DNA from: an uncultured bacterium
Lineage (GTDB): Bacteria; DRYD01
Assembly (NCBI GenBank): GCA_937139605.1
Contig: CAKZQG010000007.1
Span: 62,001-126,000, forward strand
DNA length: 64,000 nucleotides
Reading direction: 5' to 3'
Part shown: positions 47,407 through 56,238 of the stretch, in pieces
How positions within the stretch are numbered: position 1 is the stretch's first letter
How the letters are laid out: every line of letters starts with the position of its first letter
The notes under the pieces: generated by a model
What the model saw: only the letters and a program-made list of their open reading frames with translations
Databases searched by the model: none
What the model was told of the DNA's origin: nothing
Program-made: the position numbers and the translations under genes

Positions 47407-50172
47407 TTAGTCTTCAAAAGATAATTCTAAATATTTCTTTAATCTCTTTGCAAATATTCTATTTTCATTTAATGATTCTTTATTATTAATAACATTATCT
47501 AATTTAGATTCTATTTTAGAAATTATATCAAAAACCAAATCTCTATAAATAGGAGAAGATAAAATAGAAAGATTAATAGGAACAGCAGTTCCTACTTGTT
47601 TTACATTATATCCACTTAATAATACCATTAAATATACAAAGTCTTCAATAACTTGTTTCTTAATTAAATCCATTTTTTTAGTTCCATCAAAATCTTTAAA
47701 TAAACTATAATATAAATTATATAAATTCTTTTTAGCTATGCTAACATTTTGATAATATTCTCTTTCAGTTAAATAAGGATTAGGAATAACTAATACTAAC
47801 ATAGATAATAATCTATAAATTCTATCAATTAGATACGCATTCCCTAAAATAGTTTTAGTATAGACAGATCTACTACCCCACTCATAATCCCCTAATAAAA
47901 TAGAATTTTCTATAACATCTTTGTTAATCAATAAATCCTTTGAAACTATATCATTTAAAACTATATTATTAATTTTATAAATATTTTTTAAATCAATATA
48001 ATTAACCGGAGGATAATCAATATCTCCAACAAAACTTCTAGTAATATGCTTCCCAAAATTATAATAAACTAAATTTTCAAATCTATTAGTTATAATTCTA
48101 TTAATAGCAGCATAATTAGCTAAATAAATAAAATCAAAAGATTTACCTACCTTAGATAACTTATAAACAGAATTATCAAGAATATATTTATTAACTAAAG
48201 AATTTTGATAAAGCCAATTTAAAGGATCAGATGACAAATCAAATTGTCTTATATTTGGATCCAAAGAAACTAAATCTTCATCAGGCCCATAATATTTACC
48301 CGCTTCCCTAGCTACTTTATCTAATTCCATCTTATCAGCTTGCTTATAACCATACTCTATTGCTAAATAATCGTAATACCCAATAGTAGTCATAAATATA
48401 TCATTAGTATAATAGGGCTTGTTATTTATAAAATGTAAATTTGCTGGATTATAATCCATACAAGAATAACAAATCCCATTTTTAGAAGTATAATTAGGAT
48501 CTAATAATTGATTTTCAGTGACAAAAGAAGAAGCCTTAAAATTATGTCTTAATCCCAGCGTATGACCTACCTCATGAATAATTATATCTTTAATATAATC
48601 CTTAATTAATTTATCTCTTAAATTAGAATATTTAATAGGATCATCAATAGCAATAGCAGCAAACGCTAAAATACTATCCTGAGTTTTTTCCAATCCATAT
48701 AAACAAGTATTTTTATATATATTATTATTTTTTAAATCATTTAAATTAGAATAAAAATTACTAAATTCATTTAAAATATCGTTAATGTTATTGATTTTTT
48801 TAAGATAAAATAAATTGTAAAATAATTTGTAAAATTGATTATATTGAGCTTTTAAGGCTTCATTAGCAAAAACATCCCAAGCTAAATCATAATAAGAATT
48901 AATAATCCTAATCATAGGAGCATAAAAAACGATATCAGCATCAACTATTTCCCCAGTAATTGGATCAGTTATAGAAGGTCCAATTGCAAAAGCACTTATA
49001 TTACTATCTTGATACCTTATAGTGGTATATCTTATATCTTCAGGTTCCCATAAAGCATTATCCTCTTGAACTTTAACTTCAATAGGATTATTATATCCTA
49101 TTTTATTAAAAGCTTCATTCCACTCTAATATCCCTTCTTTAACTACATCTCTATATTGAGTTGGAAAAGTATTTTCTATATAATAAATTATTTTCTTACC
49201 ATTAGAAATATCCCATCTATTTATGTATCTCTTAATAGTTCTAAAACCATCATCACCTTTTAAAGAAGAAACATCAGCATAAGTAGTAGTAAAATAACCT
49301 ACTCTCTTATCATACTCCCTTTTCTGATAATCTTTATTATCATTAATGAATATTCCCCAATTTAAATCAACAATATTACCGTCTAAATCATTTAAATAAT
49401 TATACATAAAATTATTATTGAAATCAGCTAAGTAAGAGATTTTTATATTAATATTTTTTTCAAAGGAAGAAACATTTTGAATTTTAAAAGGCTTCAAAAT
49501 TAAACTCTTTGAAAATTCCTTACTAAAAGGTACTAAGTCTAAACTTAAAAAGCTATCTGAATCTATATAAAAATTATTATCATAATAAACTGCGTTAATT
49601 ACAGAAATTAAAGAATCACTATAAGATTTTTCTAATAACCTATTAGCCCATTCATTTAAAGAATCATTTCTATATTTTAAATTCTTTAATTTTAAATAAA
49701 GTTTAAAATTATTATTATCTTTTAATTCTATATCTTTATCTATATCAAAATAAATTGCAACAGAATAATCATAATTAAATACAGGCAAAGTTAATCCTCC
49801 TAAAAAAGGATATATACTAATCCCTTTAGAAACAGAAAGATAAGAATAAAATAATTTATTCAATTTATCCTTAGGTAATTCAATAACATACTTATTATTA
49901 TAACTATAAACATTAAGTAATCCTTGCTGTTTTGTAGCTTTTTTTAAAAAATCTTTTATATTTAAATTAAAACTAACATTTTCATTAAAAGGAGAAGAAG
50001 ATTTTTTTAAATCGTTTTGTACTTTAGAACTATTTAAACTGTTATCTAAATTTACATATGAATTAGCCAAAACCAAGTTATTAAATAATACAAAAACAAT
50101 AAAAATAATAAAAACAAAAATAACAATAAATATGCTAAGTTTTAATTTTTTACTAATATATTCCACATCCAA
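47407..50172 (-). CDS. Secreted zinc-dependent metalloprotease (gluzincin-type, DUF5117/5118-like)
   Basis: This is a 921-residue protein with a signal anchor at about residues 13-36 and Ser-rich linker. HEVGHTLGLRHNF near residue 560 is the extended HExxHxxGxxH zinc site. KASS and CYSCMDYNPAN follow, consistent with the Met-turn region. Upstream, YIENTFPTQYRDVVKEGILEWNEAFNKIGY and GSSITDPITGEIVDADIVFY agree with bacterial zinc-dependent metalloproteases with DUF4953/5117. The C-terminal 300 residues are helical. It is likely periplasmic or surface attached and degrades proteins. It lies between rpoA and atpA, where no protease would be expected. Confidence 0.82.
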   Translation of the reverse strand: MDVEYISKKLKLSIFIVIFVFIIFIVFVLFNNLVLANSYVNLDNSLNSSKVQNDLKKSSSPFNENVSFNLNIKDFLKKATKQQGLLNVYSYNNKYVIELPKDKLNKLFYSYLSVSKGISIYPFLGGLTLPVFNYDYSVAIYFDIDKDIELKDNNNFKLYLKLKNLKYRNDSLNEWANRLLEKSYSDSLISVINAVYYDNNFYIDSDSFLSLDLVPFSKEFSKSLILKPFKIQNVSSFEKNINIKISYLADFNNNFMYNYLNDLDGNIVDLNWGIFINDNKDYQKREYDKRVGYFTTTYADVSSLKGDDGFRTIKRYINRWDISNGKKIIYYIENTFPTQYRDVVKEGILEWNEAFNKIGYNNPIEVKVQEDNALWEPEDIRYTTIRYQDSNISAFAIGPSITDPITGEIVDADIVFYAPMIRIINSYYDLAWDVFANEALKAQYNQFYKLFYNLFYLKKINNINDILNEFSNFYSNLNDLKNNNIYKNTCLYGLEKTQDSILAFAAIAIDDPIKYSNLRDKLIKDYIKDIIIHEVGHTLGLRHNFKASSFVTENQLLDPNYTSKNGICYSCMDYNPANLHFINNKPYYTNDIFMTTIGYYDYLAIEYGYKQADKMELDKVAREAGKYYGPDEDLVSLDPNIRQFDLSSDPLNWLYQNSLVNKYILDNSVYKLSKVGKSFDFIYLANYAAINRIITNRFENLVYYNFGKHITRSFVGDIDYPPVNYIDLKNIYKINNIVLNDIVSKDLLINKDVIENSILLGDYEWGSRSVYTKTILGNAYLIDRIYRLLSMLVLVIPNPYLTEREYYQNVSIAKKNLYNLYYSLFKDFDGTKKMDLIKKQVIEDFVYLMVLLSGYNVKQVGTAVPINLSILSSPIYRDLVFDIISKIESKLDNVINNKESLNENRIFAKRLKKYLELSFED

Positions 50173-50265
50173 CCCTCCTTTAAAATTTAAATGAAAATCT
50201 TACTAATTTTCAACAAAAACCTGATATTATTATATATAGTAAATAAAAAATTAATGATTTATTTT

Positions 50266-51216
50266 TTAAACTTTTTTAAGAGATAATCCTAATTCCTTTA
50301 ATTTTTCTTTTATTTCTTCTAAAGATTTTCCTCCTAAATTTCTAACAGTTAATAAATCATCTTCTGAATAATTCAATAATTCTTCAAGAGTATTAATTCC
50401 AATTCTTTTTAAAGCATTTAAAGCCCTAGAAGATAAATTCAAATCTTTTAAAGTTAGATTATTAACATTAATATTAGCAGAGCGAGAAGTAGCACTAAAA
50501 CCTAAAGTATCACCTGGAACAAAATATTCACTAATAAGTTTATCATTATAATCTTTAATGATAAAAAGAGCTTTAGAAAGCGCTTCTTTTGGAGTAAGAC
50601 TCCCATCTGTCCAGATTTCTAAATATAGTTTTTCAAAAGCTACTTTTTCTCCTTTCCTTTCAGGCTCCGTATAATAATTAACTTGAACAATTGGAGAAAA
50701 AATACTATCGACTTTTATATATCCAATAGTAAAAGGGATTTCAGGAGGTAAGATATGATCTTCAGCAGGAACATAGCCAATCCCTGGCATAACCCCTGCT
50801 TCAAACTCTAAAGTAGAATTAGTAGTAATAGTAGCTATGTAATGCTCTCTATTAATAACACTAACAAGTTCTGGACACTTTATATCCTTAGCAAAAACTT
50901 GTCCAGGTCCCCTAACATTTAAATATACTTTAACAAAAGGCTCCTTACTATCATATCTAAATCTAACACCCTTAAGATTTAATATAATATCAATAGGATC
51001 TTCCTTAACCCCTTCAATAGATTCATATTCATGAACAACACTATAAAATTTAACATAAAAAATAGCAGCCCCAGGAATATAAGATAACAAAATTCTTCTT
51101 AAAGTATTACCCAAAGTAACACCCATTCCTTTTGGTAAATTTTCTATTAAAAATCTTCCATAAGTAGGCTCTAATACTAAAGTTCCAGCTTTTATACCTT
51201 CACTAACAATTAACAT
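50266..51216 (-). CDS. rpoA: RNA polymerase alpha subunit
   Basis: This is a 316-residue RNA polymerase alpha chain. The N-terminal domain (about 1-230) has TYGRFLIENLPKGMGVTLGNTLRRILLS and SIEGVKEDPIDIILNLKGV. A linker at about 230-250 leads to the C-terminal domain. That domain has LNLSSRALNALKRIGINTLEELL and LTVRNLGGKSLEEIKEKL, the helix-hairpin-helix UP-element and activator contact. The ribosome site before ATG 51216 is GGTAAGGGGG. It follows rpsD by 44 bases, as in the alpha operon, but rplQ does not follow. Confidence 0.97.
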   Translation of the reverse strand: MLIVSEGIKAGTLVLEPTYGRFLIENLPKGMGVTLGNTLRRILLSYIPGAAIFYVKFYSVVHEYESIEGVKEDPIDIILNLKGVRFRYDSKEPFVKVYLNVRGPGQVFAKDIKCPELVSVINREHYIATITTNSTLEFEAGVMPGIGYVPAEDHILPPEIPFTIGYIKVDSIFSPIVQVNYYTEPERKGEKVAFEKLYLEIWTDGSLTPKEALSKALFIIKDYNDKLISEYFVPGDTLGFSATSRSANINVNNLTLKDLNLSSRALNALKRIGINTLEELLNYSEDDLLTVRNLGGKSLEEIKEKLKELGLSLKKV

Positions 51217-51260
51217 AATTCCAAAACCCCCTTACCTTAATAAAAAAATAATTTAATAAA

Positions 51261-51899
51261 TTATCTTGAATAGAACTCTACTATTAAATTATCTTCAATC
51301 GGATACTCAATATCATTTCTTTCAGGTTCTCTTAAAATTTTAATAGTTAAATTATCAAGATTAACATTAATCCAAGAAGGAGTATTTAATTTATTAGAAC
51401 TTTCTAAATAAGGTTTAATAACATTTAAAGCTTTATGTTCTAATTGTATCACATCACCTACTTTAACTAAATAAGAAGGAATATCTACTTTAATATTATT
51501 AACTTTAACAAAATTATGAGCAATTAGTTGGCGTGCTTGTAATCGAGAAACAGCTAAATTGGCTCTATATAGTACATTATCTAATCTTCTTTCTAATATC
51601 TTCATTAGATTAGACCCAGTAAACCCTTTGCCTAACCTTGCTAATCTCTTAGCTTCATTAAAATATTTCCTAAATAACTTTTCACTAACCCAATAAATTC
51701 TTTTCACTTTTTGTTTTTCTCTTAACCTTAACCCATAAGTAGTTAATTTAGGTCGTCTTTTAGCAAATCCATGTTGCCCTGGAGGATAATTCCTCTTTTC
51801 TATTGGACATTTTTCAGTATAACATTTCTCGCCTTTTAAATATAATTTTATACCTTCTCGCCTACATAATTTACAAACTGGTCCTATATATCTACCCAT
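51261..51899 (-). CDS. rpsD: 30S ribosomal protein S4
   Basis: This is a complete 212-residue S4. Cys9, Cys12, Cys26 and Cys31 form the zinc-binding N-terminus (C+ form). NYPPGQHG, LRLREKQKVKRIYWVSE, and the S4 RNA-binding domain RRLDNVLYRANLAVSRLQARQLIAHNFVKVN follow. S4 is a primary 16S-binding assembly protein and in several bacteria represses its own mRNA. An upstream leader of about 175 bases contains a predicted pseudoknot (51924-51966), so autoregulation is likely. The Shine-Dalgarno GAAAGG lies 5 bases before ATG. Confidence 0.97.
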   Translation of the reverse strand: MGRYIGPVCKLCRREGIKLYLKGEKCYTEKCPIEKRNYPPGQHGFAKRRPKLTTYGLRLREKQKVKRIYWVSEKLFRKYFNEAKRLARLGKGFTGSNLMKILERRLDNVLYRANLAVSRLQARQLIAHNFVKVNNIKVDIPSYLVKVGDVIQLEHKALNVIKPYLESSNKLNTPSWINVNLDNLTIKILREPERNDIEYPIEDNLIVEFYSR

Positions 51900-51916
51900 A
51901 TTTACCTTTCATTAAT

Positions 51917-51968
51917 TATAAAAGCAAGAGGAATTTATATTCCGCTTCTCTTGCCATAAGCGGAATTA
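51917..51968 (-). promoter_or_regulatory. Predicted H-type pseudoknot in rpsD leader (candidate S4 autoregulation site)
   Basis: On the minus strand the leader reads ATTCCGCTT, ATG, GCAAGAG, AAGCGGAAT, ATAAATTC, CTCTTGC. The first and fourth pieces pair perfectly (stem 1, 9 pairs, 51958-51966 with 51939-51947). The third piece, in the loop, pairs perfectly with the last (stem 2, 7 pairs, 8 with one G-U, 51948-51954 with 51924-51930). The loops are 3, 0 and 8 bases, ideal for an H-type pseudoknot. It ends about 15 bases before the rpsD Shine-Dalgarno. A competing GGAAT/ATTCC hairpin exists. Known S4 leaders (for example the E. coli alpha operon) also use pseudoknots, so S4 feedback is the first hypothesis. 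Confidence 0.7.
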
Positions 51969-52074
51969 TAGTTAGACACATTTTTATTAGTTCTAAATTT
52001 TCCTATTATTACCATTTTATAAATTAAACAAATCTTATTTTTTAATAATTTCTTGTAATTAAGAAATATATTTA

Positions 52075-52449
52075 TTAAACTCTTCTTCTTGAAGGAGGAC
52101 GACACCCATTATGAGGGATAGGAGTAGCATCTTTTATATCACTTATTTCCAAACCAGCAGCTTTTAAAGCTCTAATAGCAGCTTCCCTACCCATACCAGG
52201 CCCCTTTACTATAACCTTTACTTCCCTTAATCCAGCATTGATAGCCTTTTCTGCGGCTTGTTTAGCAGCTAATTGCGCTGCAAATGGAGTACTCTTTCTA
52301 GATCCCTTATAACCAACTGTTCCACCACTAGCCCAGCTTACAGTATTCCCATTTTCATCTGTTATCGTTATTATAGTATTATTAAAAGTAGAATGAATAT
52401 GAGCAACTCCTGTAGAAGATACCAATTTTTGTTTTTTCCTTTTTGCCAT
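52075..52449 (-). CDS. rpsK: 30S ribosomal protein S11
   Basis: This is a complete 124-residue S11. The sequence [60 protein letters not shown] and [16 protein letters not shown] is fully typical. It is normally preceded by rpsM and followed by rpsD. Here it is preceded by a diadenylate cyclase gene and rpsM is absent. A stretch of about 175 bases separates it from rpsD, unusually long for this operon, and holds the pseudoknot. The ribosome site before ATG is AAAGGGGGC. Confidence 0.97.
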   Translation of the reverse strand: MAKRKKQKLVSSTGVAHIHSTFNNTIITITDENGNTVSWASGGTVGYKGSRKSTPFAAQLAAKQAAEKAINAGLREVKVIVKGPGMGREAAIRALKAAGLEISDIKDATPIPHNGCRPPSRRRV

Positions 52450-52522
52450 TTAATTTGCCCCCTTTTTATTATTCCTACTTTTATTATTATTCTATAATAT
52501 TTATTTTAATCCTTTATTATCT

Positions 52523-53353
52523 TTAATTATTTTTTTTATTAGCAATTCTATGTAATTTATTAAAAGCAATTTTTTTATAAAATAAATCTCTTTGAAGATA
52601 TTCAAAAAGCTGTTGTTTATTAATATTATAGTAAATTTGCCCATCAGCAGCATAGGAAACAAAACCGTTAGTAGCAGAAACTACAATAGCAATAGCATCA
52701 GTATTCTGAGTTATGCCAATAGCAGCCCTATGTCTAGCACCTACTAAAAGATCAATATTATTAGAAGTATCCATAGGCAAAAAACATTTCGCTGCAACTA
52801 TCTTATAATCCCTTATTATAACCGCTCCATCATGTAATAAACTATTAATATTAAAAATACTTTCTAATACTATTAAAGATACATCAGTTATCAAAGAATA
52901 ACCATTAGATATGTAATAATCTAAAGAAATATTCCTTTCAATAACAACAAGTGCGCCAATTTTTTTGCCACTCAATTCAAAAATAGCATCAATTAACTCA
53001 TCAATAAACTTACTAATAGAAACCTCCTTATTTACCCCCAAAAAACTCATAGCTTCAGAAGTATCTAATTTATAATACTTAGTAAAAAAATACCGATACT
53101 CAATCTGAAAAGCAAAACCCATTAACATACTTAACCCTAAATTAACTAATAACAATAAAATTAACAATATTTCATTATAAAATACTAAAACACTTAAAAT
53201 CAATAAAATAATCTTAAAAATTAAAAAAATAAATAACCTATTTTTAATACAAAAAAATAAATTAAAAATAAAATCTAAAAATAAAATCAATAAAACAAAA
53301 TATTTAATAAATAAAACAATATCCATTAATAAAATATTAGACAAAATTAGCAT
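52523..53353 (-). CDS. cdaA: Diadenylate cyclase (CdaA-type, DAC domain)
   Basis: This 276-residue protein has hydrophobic helices over about residues 10-80 (three likely membrane segments), then the DAC domain. LHDGAVIIRDYKIVAA holds the DGA motif near 195 and LVGARHRAAIGITQNTDAIAIVVS the RHR motif near 225. Usual GTRHRAA is GARHRAA here, with catalytic motif RHR kept. It makes cyclic di-AMP from ATP, a signal for potassium and cell-wall control. Its start overlaps the end of the flavoprotein gene by 17 bases, so they are probably coupled in translation. No cyclic di-AMP riboswitch was found in the window. Confidence 0.9.
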   Translation of the reverse strand: MLILSNILLMDIVLFIKYFVLLILFLDFIFNLFFCIKNRLFIFLIFKIILLILSVLVFYNEILLILLLLVNLGLSMLMGFAFQIEYRYFFTKYYKLDTSEAMSFLGVNKEVSISKFIDELIDAIFELSGKKIGALVVIERNISLDYYISNGYSLITDVSLIVLESIFNINSLLHDGAVIIRDYKIVAAKCFLPMDTSNNIDLLVGARHRAAIGITQNTDAIAIVVSATNGFVSYAADGQIYYNINKQQLFEYLQRDLFYKKIAFNKLHRIANKKNN

Positions 53354-55181
53354 AAATATTTAATTGTTCAATAATAGGCTTAGCTTGTTCATATAATTTT
53401 AGAGCTTTTGCTATTTTTTCCTTATGACTACTTTTATATTCCCTTTCTTGGGGTTTTAAAATTCTTGTATCTACTTCCTCATAAGTTATCTCAGTTTCTA
53501 AAGTATTTGGATTAAATTTAGCCTTAGTAGTTTTAAGATAATTGATATCATCTCTATTTTCATAATCGGTTCTATAGTGAGCTCCCCGAGATTCCTTTCT
53601 TTCAATAGCCCCCTTTATTATAGCTAATGCCAAAATCATCATATCCCTTAATTGCTTTACATAAGATAACGTAGTATTAGCATAATAACTTTGATTATCA
53701 TAAATATTTATATCATTATATTTTTCCAAAGCTTCTTTTACAAAATTATAAGCATAATTTAATCCCTCCTGATTTCTTATAACTGTTACATATTTACTCA
53801 TAACAGTTCTAAACTCATCAGCCAATTTATAAGGATTTATACTACCTTTTAAATTCCTTATTTTATTCAATTCATCCTTTACTTCATCTAAATATCTTTT
53901 AATTAATTTTTGAGAATCAAAATTAGAATCAACTTGTTTAAGATAATTATCAATAATGTTAGGCATAATATAACCAGCATATAAACAAGAAAGTAGAGAA
54001 TTAGCACCTAACCTATTAGCTCCATGATATTGATAATCTTGCTCGCCTATAGCAAAAAGCCCAGGAATATTAGTCATTTGATTATAATCTACCCACAATC
54101 CACCCATAGAATAATGAACAGCCGGAAATATTTTCATAGGATTAGAATAAGGATCAACACCAGTAAATTTCTCATATATCTCTAAAACTCCCCCCAACTT
54201 AGCTTTAACATAATCTTTACCCTTTTCTTTAACTAATTCAGTTATATCTAAATAAACCATAGGTTCTCCTTCAGCAGTATGATAACCTAATTCATGTACA
54301 GCTTTAAATATAGCTCTAGATGCAATATCTCTAGGGACTAAGTTTCCATAGCCAGGGTACCATTCCTCTAAAAAATAAACTTTTCTCCCATTAGAATCAT
54401 AAGCCCAAACTCTACCTCCTTCTCCTCTAACACTCTCAGAAATCAATCTATTCTTATCATATCCCTTCATGGCAGTAGGATGAACTTGAATAAACTCAGG
54501 ATTAGCAAAATAAGCACCCTGCTGATAAGCAATAGAACCAGCAGAACCCGTATTTATTATACTATTGGTATTTTCTTTAAAGATATAACCTAACCCACCA
54601 GTAGCCAGGATAACAACATTAGCTAAATGAGTTTCAATTTCTCCATTATACAAATTCATCACAACTACTCCTCTACAAACTCCATCATCTGAAATAATTA
54701 ACTTCATTAATTGATAAGGTTCATACTTAATAACCCTTTGATCTACTTCCAATTTTCTAACTTGTTCATCAAGAGCATAAAGGAGTTGTTGTCCAGTAGT
54801 AGCGCCAGCAAAAGCAGTTCTATGAAATAGAGTACCCCCAAACCTTCTAAAATCTATATTCCCTTCAGGTGTTCTATTAAAAGGTACTCCCATCCTATCA
54901 AATAAATATACAATCTTAGGAGCTAACTCAGCCATCCCTAAAACAGGTACCTGATTAGCCAAGAAATCCCCACCATATATAGTTTCATAAAAATGCAGCC
55001 AAGGGCTGTCCCCCTCACCTTTAGCATTAATAGCAGCATTAATCCCCCCTTGCGCACAAACACTATGGGATCTTTTAACAGGCACTATAGAAAAAAGCTT
55101 AACTCTATATCCTCTTTCTCCAAGCCTCAAAGTAGCCATTAAACCCGCTAATCCACCACCAACCACTATAACTTCCTTCAT
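53337..55181 (-). CDS. frdA: Succinate dehydrogenase/fumarate reductase flavoprotein subunit
   Basis: This is a 614-residue flavoprotein. VIVVGGGLAGLMATLRLGERG binds FAD. HSVCAQGGINAA near 39 carries His39 for covalent FAD. The active-site region RTAFAGATTGQQLLYAL, HPTAMKG, SESVRGEGGRVWAYD and PRDIASRAI (Arg) is conserved. HYSMGGLWVDYNQ and GANRLGANSLLSCLYAG follow. The C-terminus (RDMMILALAIIKGAIERKESRGAHYRTD) is complete. It resembles the menaquinone-linked B-type. The iron-sulphur and membrane subunits are not in the window, so it is either remote from them or uses another partner. Direction of reaction is not clear. Confidence 0.93.
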   Translation of the reverse strand: MKEVIVVGGGLAGLMATLRLGERGYRVKLFSIVPVKRSHSVCAQGGINAAINAKGEGDSPWLHFYETIYGGDFLANQVPVLGMAELAPKIVYLFDRMGVPFNRTPEGNIDFRRFGGTLFHRTAFAGATTGQQLLYALDEQVRKLEVDQRVIKYEPYQLMKLIISDDGVCRGVVVMNLYNGEIETHLANVVILATGGLGYIFKENTNSIINTGSAGSIAYQQGAYFANPEFIQVHPTAMKGYDKNRLISESVRGEGGRVWAYDSNGRKVYFLEEWYPGYGNLVPRDIASRAIFKAVHELGYHTAEGEPMVYLDITELVKEKGKDYVKAKLGGVLEIYEKFTGVDPYSNPMKIFPAVHYSMGGLWVDYNQMTNIPGLFAIGEQDYQYHGANRLGANSLLSCLYAGYIMPNIIDNYLKQVDSNFDSQKLIKRYLDEVKDELNKIRNLKGSINPYKLADEFRTVMSKYVTVIRNQEGLNYAYNFVKEALEKYNDINIYDNQSYYANTTLSYVKQLRDMMILALAIIKGAIERKESRGAHYRTDYENRDDINYLKTTKAKFNPNTLETEITYEEVDTRILKPQEREYKSSHKEKIAKALKLYEQAKPIIEQLNIYANFV

Positions 55182-55237
55182 AACCTTCCACTCCTTCCCT
55201 TACTTAAACAATCCCACACTCACTTAGTTAAATCCCC

Positions 55238-56137
55238 CTACATACTAACTAACATTAAAGTCCTTAACAACTGAAATTCAATATAAGTTTTATTTGTTTT
55301 TTTATAAAAATCTCGCTTTAAATTATCATCCATAATATTAAACTTTAATTTTATTTCTCTTTGAAGTAAAACGGGAATATTAGTATCTTTTTCATAATAT
55401 TCAAAAGAGCTAACATTAGAATCAATTAATTCAAAATCATTAAATAAATTTAAATCAGAACTAACAGATAAAACCCTACCCTCAGCTTTATAAAATATAG
55501 TATTTACATTAGATAACTTTTTATTTAAATTGAGCTTTTTATAATCAACAAAAGAATAAGTAGTTTTTATATTGAATTTAACATATCCATTTTGATATTC
55601 TGCAGTAATTTCTTTACTATTTAGAGGCTTCATCCATTCAATACTATTCTTAATTATATTTAAAAAATATTCACTATTTTTTAAATCGTTAATAAGTTGC
55701 TTATTTTTTTCATAATCAACTAAGTTTTCATAAAAATAAACTATTTCCGGAGAATAAATTAACTCATAATTAGATTTAATAATAAAAATAACTTTAAAAC
55801 CTTTCAATAAAAAATTATTAATTAAATTTAAAGTATCTTGCTTAAAATTTTGAGATATCAAAGTATTAATCCTATATTCATTAGTATAAACAAATTCATT
55901 ATTAACATTATCTATTTTTAAGTTTTTTATACTAAATATGATTCTTTCTTGAGAATTAAAGTCTTTTTTAACTTGTAAAAACGGAATATAATAGTAATTA
56001 GCTTGCTGGTAAACTAATACTTGATCTTTAGATAACTTTAATTTCAAATTTACTTTAAAATTATCATCAGCTAAACAAAATTTTAAATAAAAAACAAAAA
56101 TAAAAACAAAGCTTAAAAAAATAATTTTATTTTTCAT
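55238..56137 (-). CDS. Secreted protein of unknown function
   Basis: This 299-residue protein is not recognised. A signal peptide covers residues 1 to about 24 (ending FCLADDN). The mature part alternates beta-like stretches with Lys and Asn. YIPFLQVKKDF, YEYVYFYENL and KAEGRVLSVSS give no family match. It may be a periplasmic beta protein. It diverges from the MlaF-like ATPase gene at 56239, with 101 bases between starts, so the two may share control. It is upstream of and codirectional with the flavoprotein gene but 57 bases away. Confidence 0.6.
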   Translation of the reverse strand: MKNKIIFLSFVFIFVFYLKFCLADDNFKVNLKLKLSKDQVLVYQQANYYYIPFLQVKKDFNSQERIIFSIKNLKIDNVNNEFVYTNEYRINTLISQNFKQDTLNLINNFLLKGFKVIFIIKSNYELIYSPEIVYFYENLVDYEKNKQLINDLKNSEYFLNIIKNSIEWMKPLNSKEITAEYQNGYVKFNIKTTYSFVDYKKLNLNKKLSNVNTIFYKAEGRVLSVSSDLNLFNDFELIDSNVSSFEYYEKDTNIPVLLQREIKLKFNIMDDNLKRDFYKKTNKTYIEFQLLRTLMLVSM

Positions 56138-56238
56138 AATATAAATTTTTACATAACAAAAAAAAAACCTTTAGCTAAAAAATACATAATAAACCACCCA
56201 ATGAAAGGGAAAAAATAAAAAATAAAAAATAAATTATT

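Noticed and set aside
52273..52497. Plus-strand frame over rpsK
   Set aside because: Shadow of rpsK, which is fully supported.
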